From Cristatella mucedo (Eukaryota; Bryozoa; Phylactolaemata; Cristatellidae): a stretch of 64,000 nucleotides of DNA. The stretch covers positions 1,054,001 through 1,118,000 of the forward strand of contig WPIO01000120.1 in assembly GCA_009760855.2 (NCBI GenBank). Reading direction: 5' to 3'. Position numbers and translations under genes: made by a program. Under the pieces are notes generated by a model. That model did no database searches. It saw only the letters and a program-made list of their open reading frames with translations, and was not told the DNA's origin. Positions within the stretch are counted from its first letter, which is position 1. Every line of letters begins with the position of its first letter. Below, one piece after another: positions 1 to 11,395 of this stretch.

Positions 1-3000
1 TTATGCTAGTAATTAAGTTTTTTCCGTTCCTACCTCTTAATAGGATTGCCGTTTTACCTTCAACTAATGTAGAACATGGGTCTATGCTTTCGGGCTGTGC
101 TTCTTATTTGTATTCGTCCGGAGTATGGGATTGGATAGACGCCATTCGCAGCTTTCTCGCCTGGCTGCAGGCTCAAAGTTCTCATTTACTTAGCAGCCGT
201 CGATAAGCCAGTAATTCAAACAATCGGATGCCCAGCAGATTAGTTGCACTTGTTTAAACATAACAGAAAATAGAGTTTCATAGTCAAGCTCAATTTTTTG
301 AAAAGCAGTGGAAGAAAAAGTGTCGCCAAAACTCCGAACCCTGGTGCAATGTGAGGTCGTGACAAATGTACTGTCAAGCTGGGCGTCACCATGCTTACAA
401 GCCAGCACTGGAGGGCCAAGTCCGGCGGTTGGCTCCGGGAGACCCGAGTACCGCAGCTTGAGGCCGCATGCTGGAGCTCTTTTTGTCCAGAAGCTCTCGA
501 CCTGTTAGACGTTGACTACGGTCCAACCATTTGCTAACTTAGCCTGATCTTTGAAGATGTACGCTTGCACTGTTGGAGTATAGCCGGTGTAACTGAAAGA
601 CTCCGGAAGCCAAGAGAGTAACGGTCACGTCTGTATGGGTTTGCTGCGTTATCTCGAGCCCCTATAATTCAGGTGCGTGTATAATCCTACCTTTAGAATT
701 TTCTAGCTTCCCCTTATGTAGCGCATGCGTCTGTTTCATATAAGGTACTGTGTATCCAAAAGATCACCCTCGCGACACTGAAGTCGGAAGCACCCACGTA
801 GCCTATCAGGCTGGGCCTGATAGTGGAGGAACTCTATTGCGAATAGGCTAATAACCCTAGGTTAGGCTACAATTTTACGGCAACGAATTTGACTAAGGTT
901 TAACGGCTGTGTTAAACTTTTTTTTGTGCTAATGGCCTATACTTTAACTGGTGTCTAGAAAAGGTTGACCAGTTTGTCACCCCATTGATGCCAGCCTAAT
1001 TTGGACAAGTACATGGGTAACGCTTCCTGGTTTAGAGACGGAGTTCTTGGTCTTTCTATTCCGGATTCCTTATGGTTTGCATTTGGCTGTGCATTATATC
1101 TTAGTCAGCCTCATTCGGATCTGCTCAGCTGAGATTCATTTTGTTCACCCCATTGGCACGTCTTCCTTCCAAAATGCTTTGCTTACTTACTTGGGCAAAC
1201 ATGCCTGTAAGCTATAATCTCAGGGCGTCCTGTTAACCAGTGAGAGTCAGCTTTGGCGATTTGCATGCAGGCCTGTTGCTGGTATTTTAGCATCTTTAAA
1301 ATCCTTAAACAAAGTGATACATTAGATGCAAACAACCTTACTTATTGCTTTTCTTACATCAAATTGTATTGCCAAGTGATAGAGATTCATTTATCGTAAT
1401 CCCAGTTTCAATTGGCATAGTGAAAATACAAGCTAGATTTCAGCCAAGCACTTATATAGGCTAATCCTAGACCTCGAGAAAGTCAATCAGATGTTAAAGG
1501 AATTGTGATGTCGCACAGATGACTTCAACCGTTGCACACGTACTGCAAGCTGAGAGCATGTGCTGTTCCGTCCACAATGACAGCAATCAGATGACGAATT
1601 CGGGATTGTGTTCCAAGCATTTGATTTTTACATTTTTCTTGATATTGCAAAGCAGATGGTTAATTTCATTTGGCAAAATAACATATCGGTATTTACGAAA
1701 ACTTAGTACGAATGAGAGGCAGTAAACCACAGAGAAGTATCATATCCTATTAGCAAGAGCTTCGGCTAAAGTTACAGGTATATTTCTCATCGGCTAGCAG
1801 CCTACACGGACAATTTTCCAGCAGCACGAACGCAGCTTAAGGTTTCATATTTATTGCTAACTGCTGTTGTATTTATTAGCCAAAATTAGTGGCTGCTTAA
1901 GTAGGTACAATGGAATAATTAAAACTTCCTTAACTTTGCCGAAGCCAAATCGTAGCAGAAACCGTCATTCACAAAACCCAGAGTCGGCACTGCATGGTTG
2001 AAGATCTTTACCCTTAACTTTCGAGCTCATGTCGAAGTGTGAGTCTCAAGTGGTGATGGGCTAAATCAGTCAAGTCACGATTGATATTTAGTAATTGCGT
2101 TAAAAAAATTGTAATGGCTATGATCCAATGGCATAATATTGTACGGCCAAGGCAGCAAGCTTGCCGATGCCATGTAATAGGAGGAGGCTTTTATTAACGA
2201 TCCACTTGGCTTTAAAGTGTGAGCTGATTTGAGCTGTAGGTATCAAGCCACACGACAGATGCTGCAGGCCATGTTATTAGTGAAATGCTTCAATCCTTCG
2301 TCTCTGAGAAATAACCATGTGCACTAATAACTAGGTACTTTTTAGGTTAGATTAGGGGGTATCAGTGGCTGTAATGTTAAGCCACTGCAGCTTTACAAAC
2401 TTGCATTGACACTGGTTTATGCCATGCGCCTGCCAGGGAAAAGCAATGCGACTATGTTTGCGGCCAAGATCTTTCAAAACATCAAAAATGCTGTACTCGG
2501 TTTGAAACGATTGATTTCAGAAATATGGGATTACTGCTGATGACCCTTGAAATCAAATCCTGCTAGTATTGTCGCCTTTACTTCATTATTAAAAATTTTC
2601 AGGAAAGGTGGATTTCTTATTTGTAAGTTTGGTTTATAGGGGTTCCAGGACCTTCAGTCTTGTTACCGTGAAGTGGCTAATGACACAGACATAGATCGAA
2701 ATTCATTCAAATCCACAGCAGAAGTTCTAACAGCTGTGAAGCTATGAACCAAGCGAGCTAAGGACGGACATTTTCAGACAGTATGCGTTTTGTAAATATA
2801 TATTTGGAGTATGGATTCCTTTTGAAATACAAGAGGCTAAGCTGCCTTTAGCTGGATTTAGGCGTATTACGCTTTACCTTGTCAATACTCAATATGCAGA
2901 AGTAAGTCAATGTCTAAAGCAAAATTAAATGCAGTCTAATTCAACGTATGTATTAAAAATAACTCTGGTTTGAAAAGTGATTAGACATTGGCAAGTATTG

Positions 3001-3300
3001 AAATAAAGTAATGCAAAGATGAACTGAGGATTACTACTACATATAATTTACCAGAAGATATCAATAGCGATAGTAAGGTATTTTGTGTAGAGGTCCTAGT
3101 TCAAGCTTCTTGCCTTGATCTTGGACAAACTGATATAAGGATTAGAAGCTAGAGTTAGGTTGCTACATGTAAGAACTTTGAAAATGCTGCTGATAGTGTA
3201 CAGTTGTCTAGTACTTTATTCTTGACTGGAGACTTGTACGAAGAATTGATTATTCTCCTCGAGCCAGCGATGACTCAGGTAAGGAATGCGACTCTTTTCT
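1..3300. repeat. Copy 1 of a divergent >2.7-kb duplicated block
   Basis: This stretch is colinear with about 40560-43300, same orientation, offset 39.9-40.5 kb. Anchors include GCTTCTTATTTGTATT (about 99 and 40605), CAATCGGATGCC (about 222 and 40726), a match at about 1170-1240 against 41110-41190, GCTTCAATCCT (about 2287 and 42237), GGATTACTGCT (about 2527 and 42526) and CGTGAAGT (about 2668 and 42671). Identity is only moderate, with many indels. No coding sequence is recognised. Copy 2 is the 5' flank of the SLC22-like gene, so this may be the 5' flank of a paralogue beyond the left edge. Confidence 0.6.
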
Positions 3301-5290
3301 TCTCATTTTCTATGTGACTGCAATTGTTCATACTGTTGAGGTTGTGAACTTCTGCCTTGCTGCTGCTGGTCAAACAGCATAACGTCACATTGAAAACACT
3401 GTAATTTGCGACCGACCTGAAAATGATGCGACTGCTGCCTAAGAGTATTACTTTCCAGATGACGACCCTTACAGCAGTTCTATGGTAATGTTGGCTATGT
3501 ATGGCTAGGCAATGTTTTTCTAGCGTGTGTGTCTGCTCAACAGCGACCACAAAGACCGGCGAGGGGCGCGAGTACTTCTTTCTATAGTCCTGCTCAACCG
3601 GGTTCATTCGTCATCCCATCTTCTCAAACTGTAATAATTTTGTCAGAATAGTCTTCATAATGTCTTCGGATCTTGTGCTGGGATGACTGTATTTATTTTT
3701 CAAATCTATCAAAGCAGTGGCGTGATTTGGTTTTTGTGCACTTAAAAATCGGTTAATTTTATGCAGCTGCGACCTTACTAGAGTTGCTAGATCAGCCAGT
3801 CAAGGAAGCACATGCAATCTTAGTTTTAGCAACTTAACTGTCCACTGCCCTTCGATCCTATGCTAATGGGTGTCCATTTAAAAAAAATACAGACATAAAT
3901 GTCGAGTGTCATGCACGACAGTCTTTATAACAAAAATAAAAGCTGCCGAGACAAGGCTTCTATTGCAATCCCGGTAATGCTCACGAAGCCAACGTTACAA
4001 TTGCGGGTGCAATTAAAGATGCAGCGAGGTCTGCTCGTCACCGTGTTTTGACTACGACTCAGAATTTATTTTAATAACATTTAAGGTAGCTATTAAGCTA
4101 GAGCTGTAGCTAAAGGCACTCACTTTGATTCATCGAAGTGAATTTGTTAAGGCCCGAGTGGCCCCGGTGTCTGAAGACAGGTTCAATCTCAATGCTTGCT
4201 GCGACAGATATTGGGGAAAATTATGAAGGCAAGACAAGCGACAAAGACCCATCAGGAGAGAGAGAGAGAGAGAGAGCCTTTCACGATTTATTGGTGGCAA
4301 TATGCATAAAAACCTAGCGATGTGAAAAAGTGGAACATAGACAACAAACGTACATAGCTGTGCTAGGTTTCTATTAATCAAATCGAGACTGGAATCATTT
4401 ACAACAAATAGATAACTCGACAGCTGAATGCCAAGTCATCCAGATAGCAAACTCTGTTTTTTAAGCGTCCCGCTGTTAGGAACAGGTCAAATGTTAGGCT
4501 ATTGCTAAGGCAGGGCTACAACCAAGCCAGGCATGAAGCAATGAGTTGTGGTTTAGGAATAGATCCTGACGTTTGAGCTGATTTAAGCTCAATACCTTAA
4601 GCGATACGAGAGTTTACGAAGATATTGGCAGCCATAGAACACATGTATTCCTCCTTCAAAGTTCAGCACACTTGGCTATAGTTATAAATATAACTCTGTA
4701 TGCTAAGTTATGGGTACTCTTCACTGCAGCCGTGGTCCTCTACTGTCTAACAGGTTACCTAAATTGGCGGTGCATGAACAAGTTACTAGCCAGTTTTCTA
4801 TGTCTTACATCGAAGCGGTTACTAGTCTTGCATTAGCTTACTAGTTGGTATGTTTTCGACCCTACTTACACCGGGATGTGCAAACAACTACTTCGTGGCG
4901 TTTATAGGAATCTATCTTGGTCGTAGGAAATTTAAAAATAGTTCGTGGAAGATTGGGCCTCTTCAAACGCCAGTAGCAAAAAGAAAAAAGTGAGAGCAAT
5001 TTCTCAAAACGGCAGCTTTTTGAGATACTAGCATTGATTTTGAAGATAAATGCCTTGTCGCCATAGAGTAGTTAGTATTTTGGCGTTAGGCTAAAGGTGA
5101 AACTTAAATGAAACACTGGTTGAGACGTCACTCATAATAAATACACATACAGTATGACTCTTCAAAAAATGTATCTCCGTCTGTACAAAATATCTGAATA
5201 AGCTCAATACCTTATCTAATTGTTATTCTGTAATTTATTTCATCTTAAACTGTGAGGTAATTGAAAAATTTAAGCTTTAATCTTAAAGAT
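3301..5290. other. Unassigned AT-rich DNA
   Basis: No gene recognised. A 110-codon minus-strand open frame at 3607-3275 has no recognisable domain and is probably chance. A perfect GA run lies at 4256-4276. Confidence 0.4.
4256..4276. repeat. (GA)n microsatellite
   Basis: A perfect GA dinucleotide run of about 21 bp. Confidence 0.9.
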
Positions 5291-5345
5291 TAAGAATCAT
5301 ACGTATATATCCTACGGTAATGTAATTTAATGTAATGTAATGTGT

Positions 5346-5690
5346 AATGTAATGTTATTGGCGACAGAAGCTTTAGCTCTGCAGGTCCTAGACTGTGGAA
5401 CTCGCTTCCACAATTCTTACGCAACGACATCTACTCTCCAACTGCCGACTATGGCACATCTTTTTCAGCGGTCCTGAACTGCTACTTCTATGCTACTCAC
5501 TACCTCAACTGCTCTCCTAACTCTGCTATGCTTCCACTTTCTCTTTGTTGCGTGAAACGAAGTCTGTTGGCTACCGAATGCGTACCGAAAGCCGCTTAGG
5601 CTGTGAGTGAGCTATACAAAACTCTCCTGCGTAACACCCACATGGTCTTTATGACTTTGTGGAGTTACTGACGGAGATACATTACGTTAC
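5346..5690 (+). mobile_element. LINE family A, 3'-end fragment
   Basis: A 5'-truncated CR1/L2-like LINE copy. It holds the end of ORF2 (GDRSFSSAGPRLW-type region, nucleotides GCGACAGAAGCTTTAGCTCT) and the 3' UTR ending GGAGATACATTACGTTACAT. It is nearly the same as the 35590 and 46270 copies. A TAATG-rich run lies just upstream (about 5325-5353). Confidence 0.8.
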
Positions 5691-6000
5691 ATAAAAACCG
5701 GCCACCGAGTCAATTGTGCCACACGTTTCTCCCTAATATTTAAACCGGATGCAGTATCTCTCCATGCACTATTTTGAATCTGTTGTTTTGAGATCATTCC
5801 AAATCAAGAAGCCGACAAGAGCAACATTCTAGTGCCAACTGGAAAGAGTACCCCTTTACCTCCGGTTTATTCGCTGTAATTTCAATGCATGAGCAAACAA
5901 TCGATCATTCCTCCACTTGCGTGATTTTAATGTGTATTTCTATAACTTGTCTTTAGCCCCGAATTTCATACACTAGCTGACTCATTTTATCTTTTGGCTT

Positions 6001-7665
6001 ATTCGCACATCACCTTTCAAAAAAGCTGTAGTCCGGCCACTTCTCAAGAAAGCAACACTACACCATGAGAACTTAAGCAACTACCGCCCAGTCTCCCTTC
6101 TACCATTCCTATCAAAGACACTGGACCGGGTCGAGGCGGACCAGCTAAAGTCATATACCGAAACCTCACACCTCGCTAGTAAATTCTGGTCTGGCTTTAG
6201 AGCTGATCACTATGCAGAGTCAGCATTGCTTAGGGTATACAACGACGTACTTAGGAATGTAGGCAGGAGTAGAGTGTCTCTGCTTGTTTTGCTCAATCTT
6301 TCTTCAGCTTTTGATACCGTCGATCGAGAAGTTCTTCTGAAGTGCCTGTCATCTCGCCTGGGCATCACTAGCACTGGTCTGCAGTGGTTCAGGTCTTTTC
6401 TCAGTTGGAGACTCCAGAGTATTTATGTGAATGAACGAAGATCATCCCAAGAGCCTCTGAAATATGGGGTACATTATGGCTCCATCCTAGGTCCAGTTCT
6501 TTTCACGGCTTACACTCCCCTTCTTGCTGATGTAATTGCCAAGCACTACCTAGGTTTTCACTTCTATACGGGTGACACTCATTTTTACCTTTGCTTTGAT
6601 CCCTCCAGGCCATCGAGCACCTCAAATTCTCTCAACTCACTTGCTGCATGTTTTGATGACATCTGCACATGAATGGCAGCAAGTTTTCTAAAATTAACGA
6701 TGATGAAATAAACTTACTAGTTATGGGTGAACCCAGTGTGATTCAGAAATTGGAAAGGCTGAACCTCAAAATTGGCTCTGCCAGCATATCTCCTGGTAGA
6801 TCATCTTGAAATCTAGGTGTCATATTCCAATGCGACCTCTCGTTCGAAAACCACATCAGCTCCACAGTCGAATCTGCCTATTTTTAGCTTCATAGCATTG
6901 CTAAAATTCGGGCTTGTTTTGATAAGGATACCACGTCCAATTTGGTTTATGCATTCGTGACATCCCGTCTCGACTTCTGCAACTCACTGCTTACTGGCCT
7001 ACCGGCATGTGCGATCAGGCGATTGCAGATGGTGCCAAACTCGGCAGCTAGGCTTGTCTGTCGTGAGCGTCTCAGTTGCCATATTACACCACTTATCGCT
7101 GACCTGCACTGGCTACCAGTCAAACAACGGATTGACTTCGATGGTTTGTTGCCCACTTTAAGGTTACCTCATTATTTGGCGCCTGCCTATCTCTCAGACA
7201 TACGCCTCCATCAGGCCAAGCATCGCACCTCCCGCTTTTCGGAATCCAACAGTCTACAAATACCTTGTACAAACCTCAAATCCTTTGGAGACCGTGCATT
7301 TAGTTCGTATGCTCCCAAAGCCTTGAACTCCTTCCTGACCTGCATCAGAACATCCCCTGACCTGACCACAGTCACAAAGAACTTAAAAACACACCTACTT
7401 AGGACAGCATTTAGTGGGTCCCTGTGATTCGTCCTTATGTGCTTACGTGTGCTGACACTGTGCATGCTGCCACTAACCACTTTTGCATGCTAACCCTGCG
7501 CATTTCACCCCTAACCATGTTATTCATACTTTGTTTATCAAGCATGATATTACTCACCATTCAATTACATCTCCCTTTGCAGCCAATGTAAAGCGCCAAG
7601 AGAGACATTGAGTTCTCTGAGGATGCTTTATCAAGTGCATTAAAAATAATAATATTTTTATGATT
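6001..7665 (+). mobile_element. LINE family B, 5'-truncated copy with RT remnant
   Basis: A CR1/L2-like non-LTR retrotransposon. Open frame from at least 6001 to 6672 carries RT blocks: KKAVVRPLLKK, NYRPVSLLPFLSKTL, LLNLSSAFDTVDREVLL (motif A) and YGSILGPVLF (degenerate motif B). The catalytic YADD box is FYTGD here, so the RT is dead. After stops and frameshifts at 6672-6940, the post-RT region is open at 6942-7427 (SRLDFCNSLLTGLP, LHWLPVKQRIDF, GDRAFSSYAPKALNS). The 3' UTR ends near 7650 with TTATCAAGTGCATTAAAAATAATAAT. The 5691-6000 stretch before it is unassigned. Confidence 0.85.
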
Positions 7666-8834
7666 AGCTCTCGCATCTACGTTATTTTAATCGACCCACT
7701 TTTCTTAGGCGATTTCGTGCTATCATCACCAATTATAAACCTAATTCTACTTATCTGATCACATGGGTATCTCGTTTAGTTTACATTGTGTGCCATGCTC
7801 AGCATTTAAAGCCGTCCTTATATTGCCAGATCCTTGGCACTGATGCAGTCGACCCTGGGTATATCGTCTTCGCCACTGCTCCTCAATCGAGCTTCACCCC
7901 TGTTGCCAATGGTAGAACGCCATGCTGAACTCCATGAAAATTGTTGAGTTCGCATGTTTATAACCACAAAGTGGCACAGTGAGCTCCTGTTAAGCGTTCT
8001 GGTCCGCTTGAGCTGGCGATCCTTATATTCCTGTCGATGGATTAGGACGCAGGCGTCTTGCGACCTTTGTGGTCTGCTGCATTTTTCTGACACCAGAGGC
8101 TGGTTCCCCGTACTGGGACATCGTTGGTCCGACAAATGACATTAGCTAGGAGGAAACTCTACCAGACAAATGATGACGAGCGGCAAGCCGGTACATCTGA
8201 GGGTGTGAAGAATGGTTTCAGCTTTGGTTTGTGGCCGCGGCCTTTGTTGCTTTCCTCAACAGACACTGCTCACATAATCAATCGACGAGTTGGACTCTCT
8301 GACGAGGTTCACCGAGCACCCTCCCTGAGATTGCTCTCCCTAAGTGGTACCCACCCTAAGTGTACAGTATACTAAGTTTCCACTCAAGTACCGAGGTTTG
8401 CCGAACATAGGTTTTAAAAAGTGTGATCAATCTAGTAACAAATTCAATGGACAGGCACACGAGAAAACGCAGATCAAGCGAATAAATTCTAGTAAAAGCT
8501 CAGTCAAGCTTTTTTGGCGAAATGTCGTTCAATCGCCAACGTGCAATCCAGAAATGGTAATATCTACCATCAAAATATCTTAATGTACAAGCAGGCATGC
8601 TCACTAATACCACTACTACTAGTTATTAATCCATGAGGTAATATAGTTTATTACTTTTCTAGTGTCTTTTTCATCAATATAAACACTCTCAGAGAGTCAA
8701 TCCCTAAGGTAGCAGAATAAATTAGGGGACACAGTTCCCTGAATAACAAAGACACAGGACTTCCCTGCCACACGTATATTCCTGATCCCCATGTCTGCAT
8801 TCAATCTGATCGCAAGTGTCTTCATTTAACCTTT
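7666..8834. other. Unassigned DNA
   Basis: No gene recognised. The relatively GC-rich part (about 7820-8330) has overlapping open frames on both strands, including 105 codons on the minus strand (8135-7818) rich in Arg and Ser. No motif is identifiable; an unknown repeat is possible. Confidence 0.35.
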
Positions 8835-9225
8835 CTTCTCACAATGCCTCTTCAGCCTTTTCCCAAAAACTAGCTGTTCTATTCCTGCGCTTAAAGACCG
8901 TTGGCAACAGAAGCTGTAGCTCTGCATGTCCTAGACTGTGAAACTCGAACCAACAATTCGTACCCAACGACAACTACTCTCTGCTGACGATTATGGCTCA
9001 TCCTTTTCAGAGGTCCTGTGCTGAGAGTTCCATGCTAATCACTACCTCAATTGCTCTCCTGACTCTGCTATGCTTCCCACTTTCTCTGTGTTACGTGAGA
9101 CGAAGTCTGTCGGCTACCGAATGGGTACCGTAAGATGCTTTGGCTCTAAGTGCTCTATGCAAAACTCCCGTGCCTAGCACACTCATAGTCTTTACGGCTT
9201 TAGGAAGTTACAGACGGAGATACAA
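8835..9225 (+). mobile_element. LINE family A, 3'-end fragment
   Basis: A diverged, 5'-truncated copy: AAAGACCGTTGGCAACAGAAGC, then CTGTCGGCTACCGAATG and the end region AGTTACAGACGGAGATAC. Open frames are destroyed by point changes and indels. Confidence 0.75.
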
Positions 9226-9319
9226 AATATACCCACTCACTTATGTGATGCTTATAGGCAATGCTGACATGAATATCTAAAAAATAAATTTGTCCTTAGC
9301 TTCAGGTAATATCTAAGGC

Positions 9320-9620
9320 CATTCCAAAAAGGTTGTAGCTGAGCCAATAAAAAAGATAGCAACGCTAGACGAAGAAAACTTTACGAGCTTCTGCCTATGC
9401 TCAACGATACCATTCTAATAAAGGACACTCTAACGAGATGTAGTAGATCACCTGAAATCTTACCTCGCAACTTCACACCTATACAGAGGGTTCAATTCAA
9501 GTTTTTAGAGCTTATCACGCCACAAAGCCATCACAGCTTAAGGTCTAAAACGACATCCGGAATGCAGACTTGACTGAAAGGGGAGACGCTAGCCTTCGTT
9601 GCTCTAGTGCAACACTTTTG
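9320..9620 (+). mobile_element. LINE family B, RT fragment
   Basis: The nucleotides from TTCCAAAAAGGTTGTAGCTG onwards match the KKAVVRPLLKK-TLD-ENL region of family B at 6016 and 29895, with heavy decay. No open frame survives. Confidence 0.6.
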
Positions 9621-10950
9621 TTTGTTTCTCTACGGGCTTAGTTGTACTTTTAGTATCTTTGCATCAGACATTCATCTTGCTCCAATACGACAATTTCACT
9701 TTAAAAAAATTGAGACATTGGATCTCGAACTCCAAAGTACGATAAATATTTGAATAACCTCTCCGGAATGTATAGCATTAACCGGGTCCTTTTTATATTT
9801 TTAAGAAACAGCCTGCTATCGGAGCAACACTGGAGGTGTATGACGAAGAGAAAGACATGGAAGGAAGGGTGGCTGCTGATCAACTGCCCCTCACTCACAT
9901 CAAGGGCCTCTGTGGCTATTGAACTTGGAAAATATAGCTCGTATACGCCTAGCCATCACAGACAGCCAATTGTGTGAGTTTAGCAAGCCAACGTGGATTA
10001 CTAAATTTCTATCGAGCACTCCCGCAACAGGATTAATAAATGATAAAGAAATGGAACGAAAGAGGGAGACAGAAAAGCGGACAAGTCTGTCCGGCTACTG
10101 AACTAACCACACTAATAGCACATCAGTCACTTAACGGTTAGTTTAGTGGACATCAAATCAAGGCTGTCGCTAGTTTTCCATTTTTCTTAACCTGGCTTCG
10201 CATCTGATGCCATTTGGACAGGTTGATCTGACGAGGTAAACAGGCTCCCAGTGATCACTGTAAGGTAAAGAAGATTTTTGGCTGGTCCTCAGCAAACCAG
10301 CAACTTTTACAACAACAATTTCAAGCGAATAGGTTATGTGAGCTTGGCAGCTGGCTTTGAAATGAGAGTGTGCATATGAAATAGCACATTTAAGTTGTGT
10401 CTTGTGTTATCGTGAGTTATCGTGAGACCTACGACCTGGCCACTGTTACCTGCAAGAACCCGAATGAAGTTGTTCTTGTTGTGCCCCATAGCTGCTGCTA
10501 TTGCAATAGCATCAGCCACTAATGCATGCCACACCTGCAGTAGGTGGTTGGGCAATTGACACAGCATATGGCCTCCACCGATTCACTCCCCCGTCTGCAG
10601 TGAGTCAGCCAGCTCGTACGTGTAGGCTTTGAGGGAATACATATATAATCTCCTTAACCACTCACGTCCATGCTCCTGTCTCTTTCAGACTCCAGCAGAA
10701 CCGCCTGCGCCGCAGCCACAACATACAAAAATCCCTTAAAGCAATGGTTTTCCAATCTGTGAGTCCAATACTTCTCCCAGTTAATGACTATTAGCTTTTA
10801 AACGAGTTTTTATATAATCGCCTGACTGTACAAGCCTGAAGTGGCAGCAAATTATGTATGCATTTTCTACTTAAGTGTTTCCGACGACTATGTGTGAGGG
10901 GTCTGGGGCACTGTTTATAGAAACATTAAAGAAAATTTGATATATAGCCT
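9621..10950. other. Unassigned DNA
   Basis: No gene recognised. A minus-strand frame at 10567-10334 (77 codons) has a hydrophobic, alanine-rich middle but no recognised family or convincing splice context. Confidence 0.35.
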
Positions 10951-10954
10951 CTCG

Positions 10955-11395
10955 AGATATCAATTTCTTTCTAGGCTCTTTACATTCGCTGAAAAGGAAG
11001 AAAGATCGAATAGCTAGTGGTAGAATGCTCCATAAAAGGAAGGAGTAATATGGTTAGCAGTGGCATACACAGGGTCAGCATGCAAGTATGGTTCATGGCA
11101 GAAAGCCCAAACTCAAGTCGGGAATGAGTTCCAGGCTTCGGGAGCATGCGAACGTGCGGTTGTCGAACGATCTGAGGTCTTTATCAGGAAAGGGTAAATA
11201 AATAGAATTCGAAAAGCGGGTAGTGCTATGCCAAGCCTGGTGGGACAGTAGATCTGATAGGTAAGCAGGAGCTAAAGAATGGATGAGCCTAAAGGTGAGT
11301 GGCAAAACCTTGAAGTCGATGCTTTTCTTGACTGAGGACCAGTGCAGGTCGGCGATAAGAGATGTGACTTGGTGATGCAAGAGCACTTAATAAGA
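10955..11395 (-). mobile_element. LINE family B, 3' fragment
   Basis: Reverse-strand 3' end: the tail-proximal TCTTTCTAGGCTCTTTACATT, the CATGCTGACC region, then the post-RT coding region on the minus strand (LAPAYLSDLLSHQAWHSTTRF, SLIADLHWSSVKKSIDF). 5'-truncated and broken. Confidence 0.8.

Noticed and set aside
3275-3607. A 110-codon minus-strand frame
   Set aside because: No recognisable motif and no splice or start context; it is likely chance.
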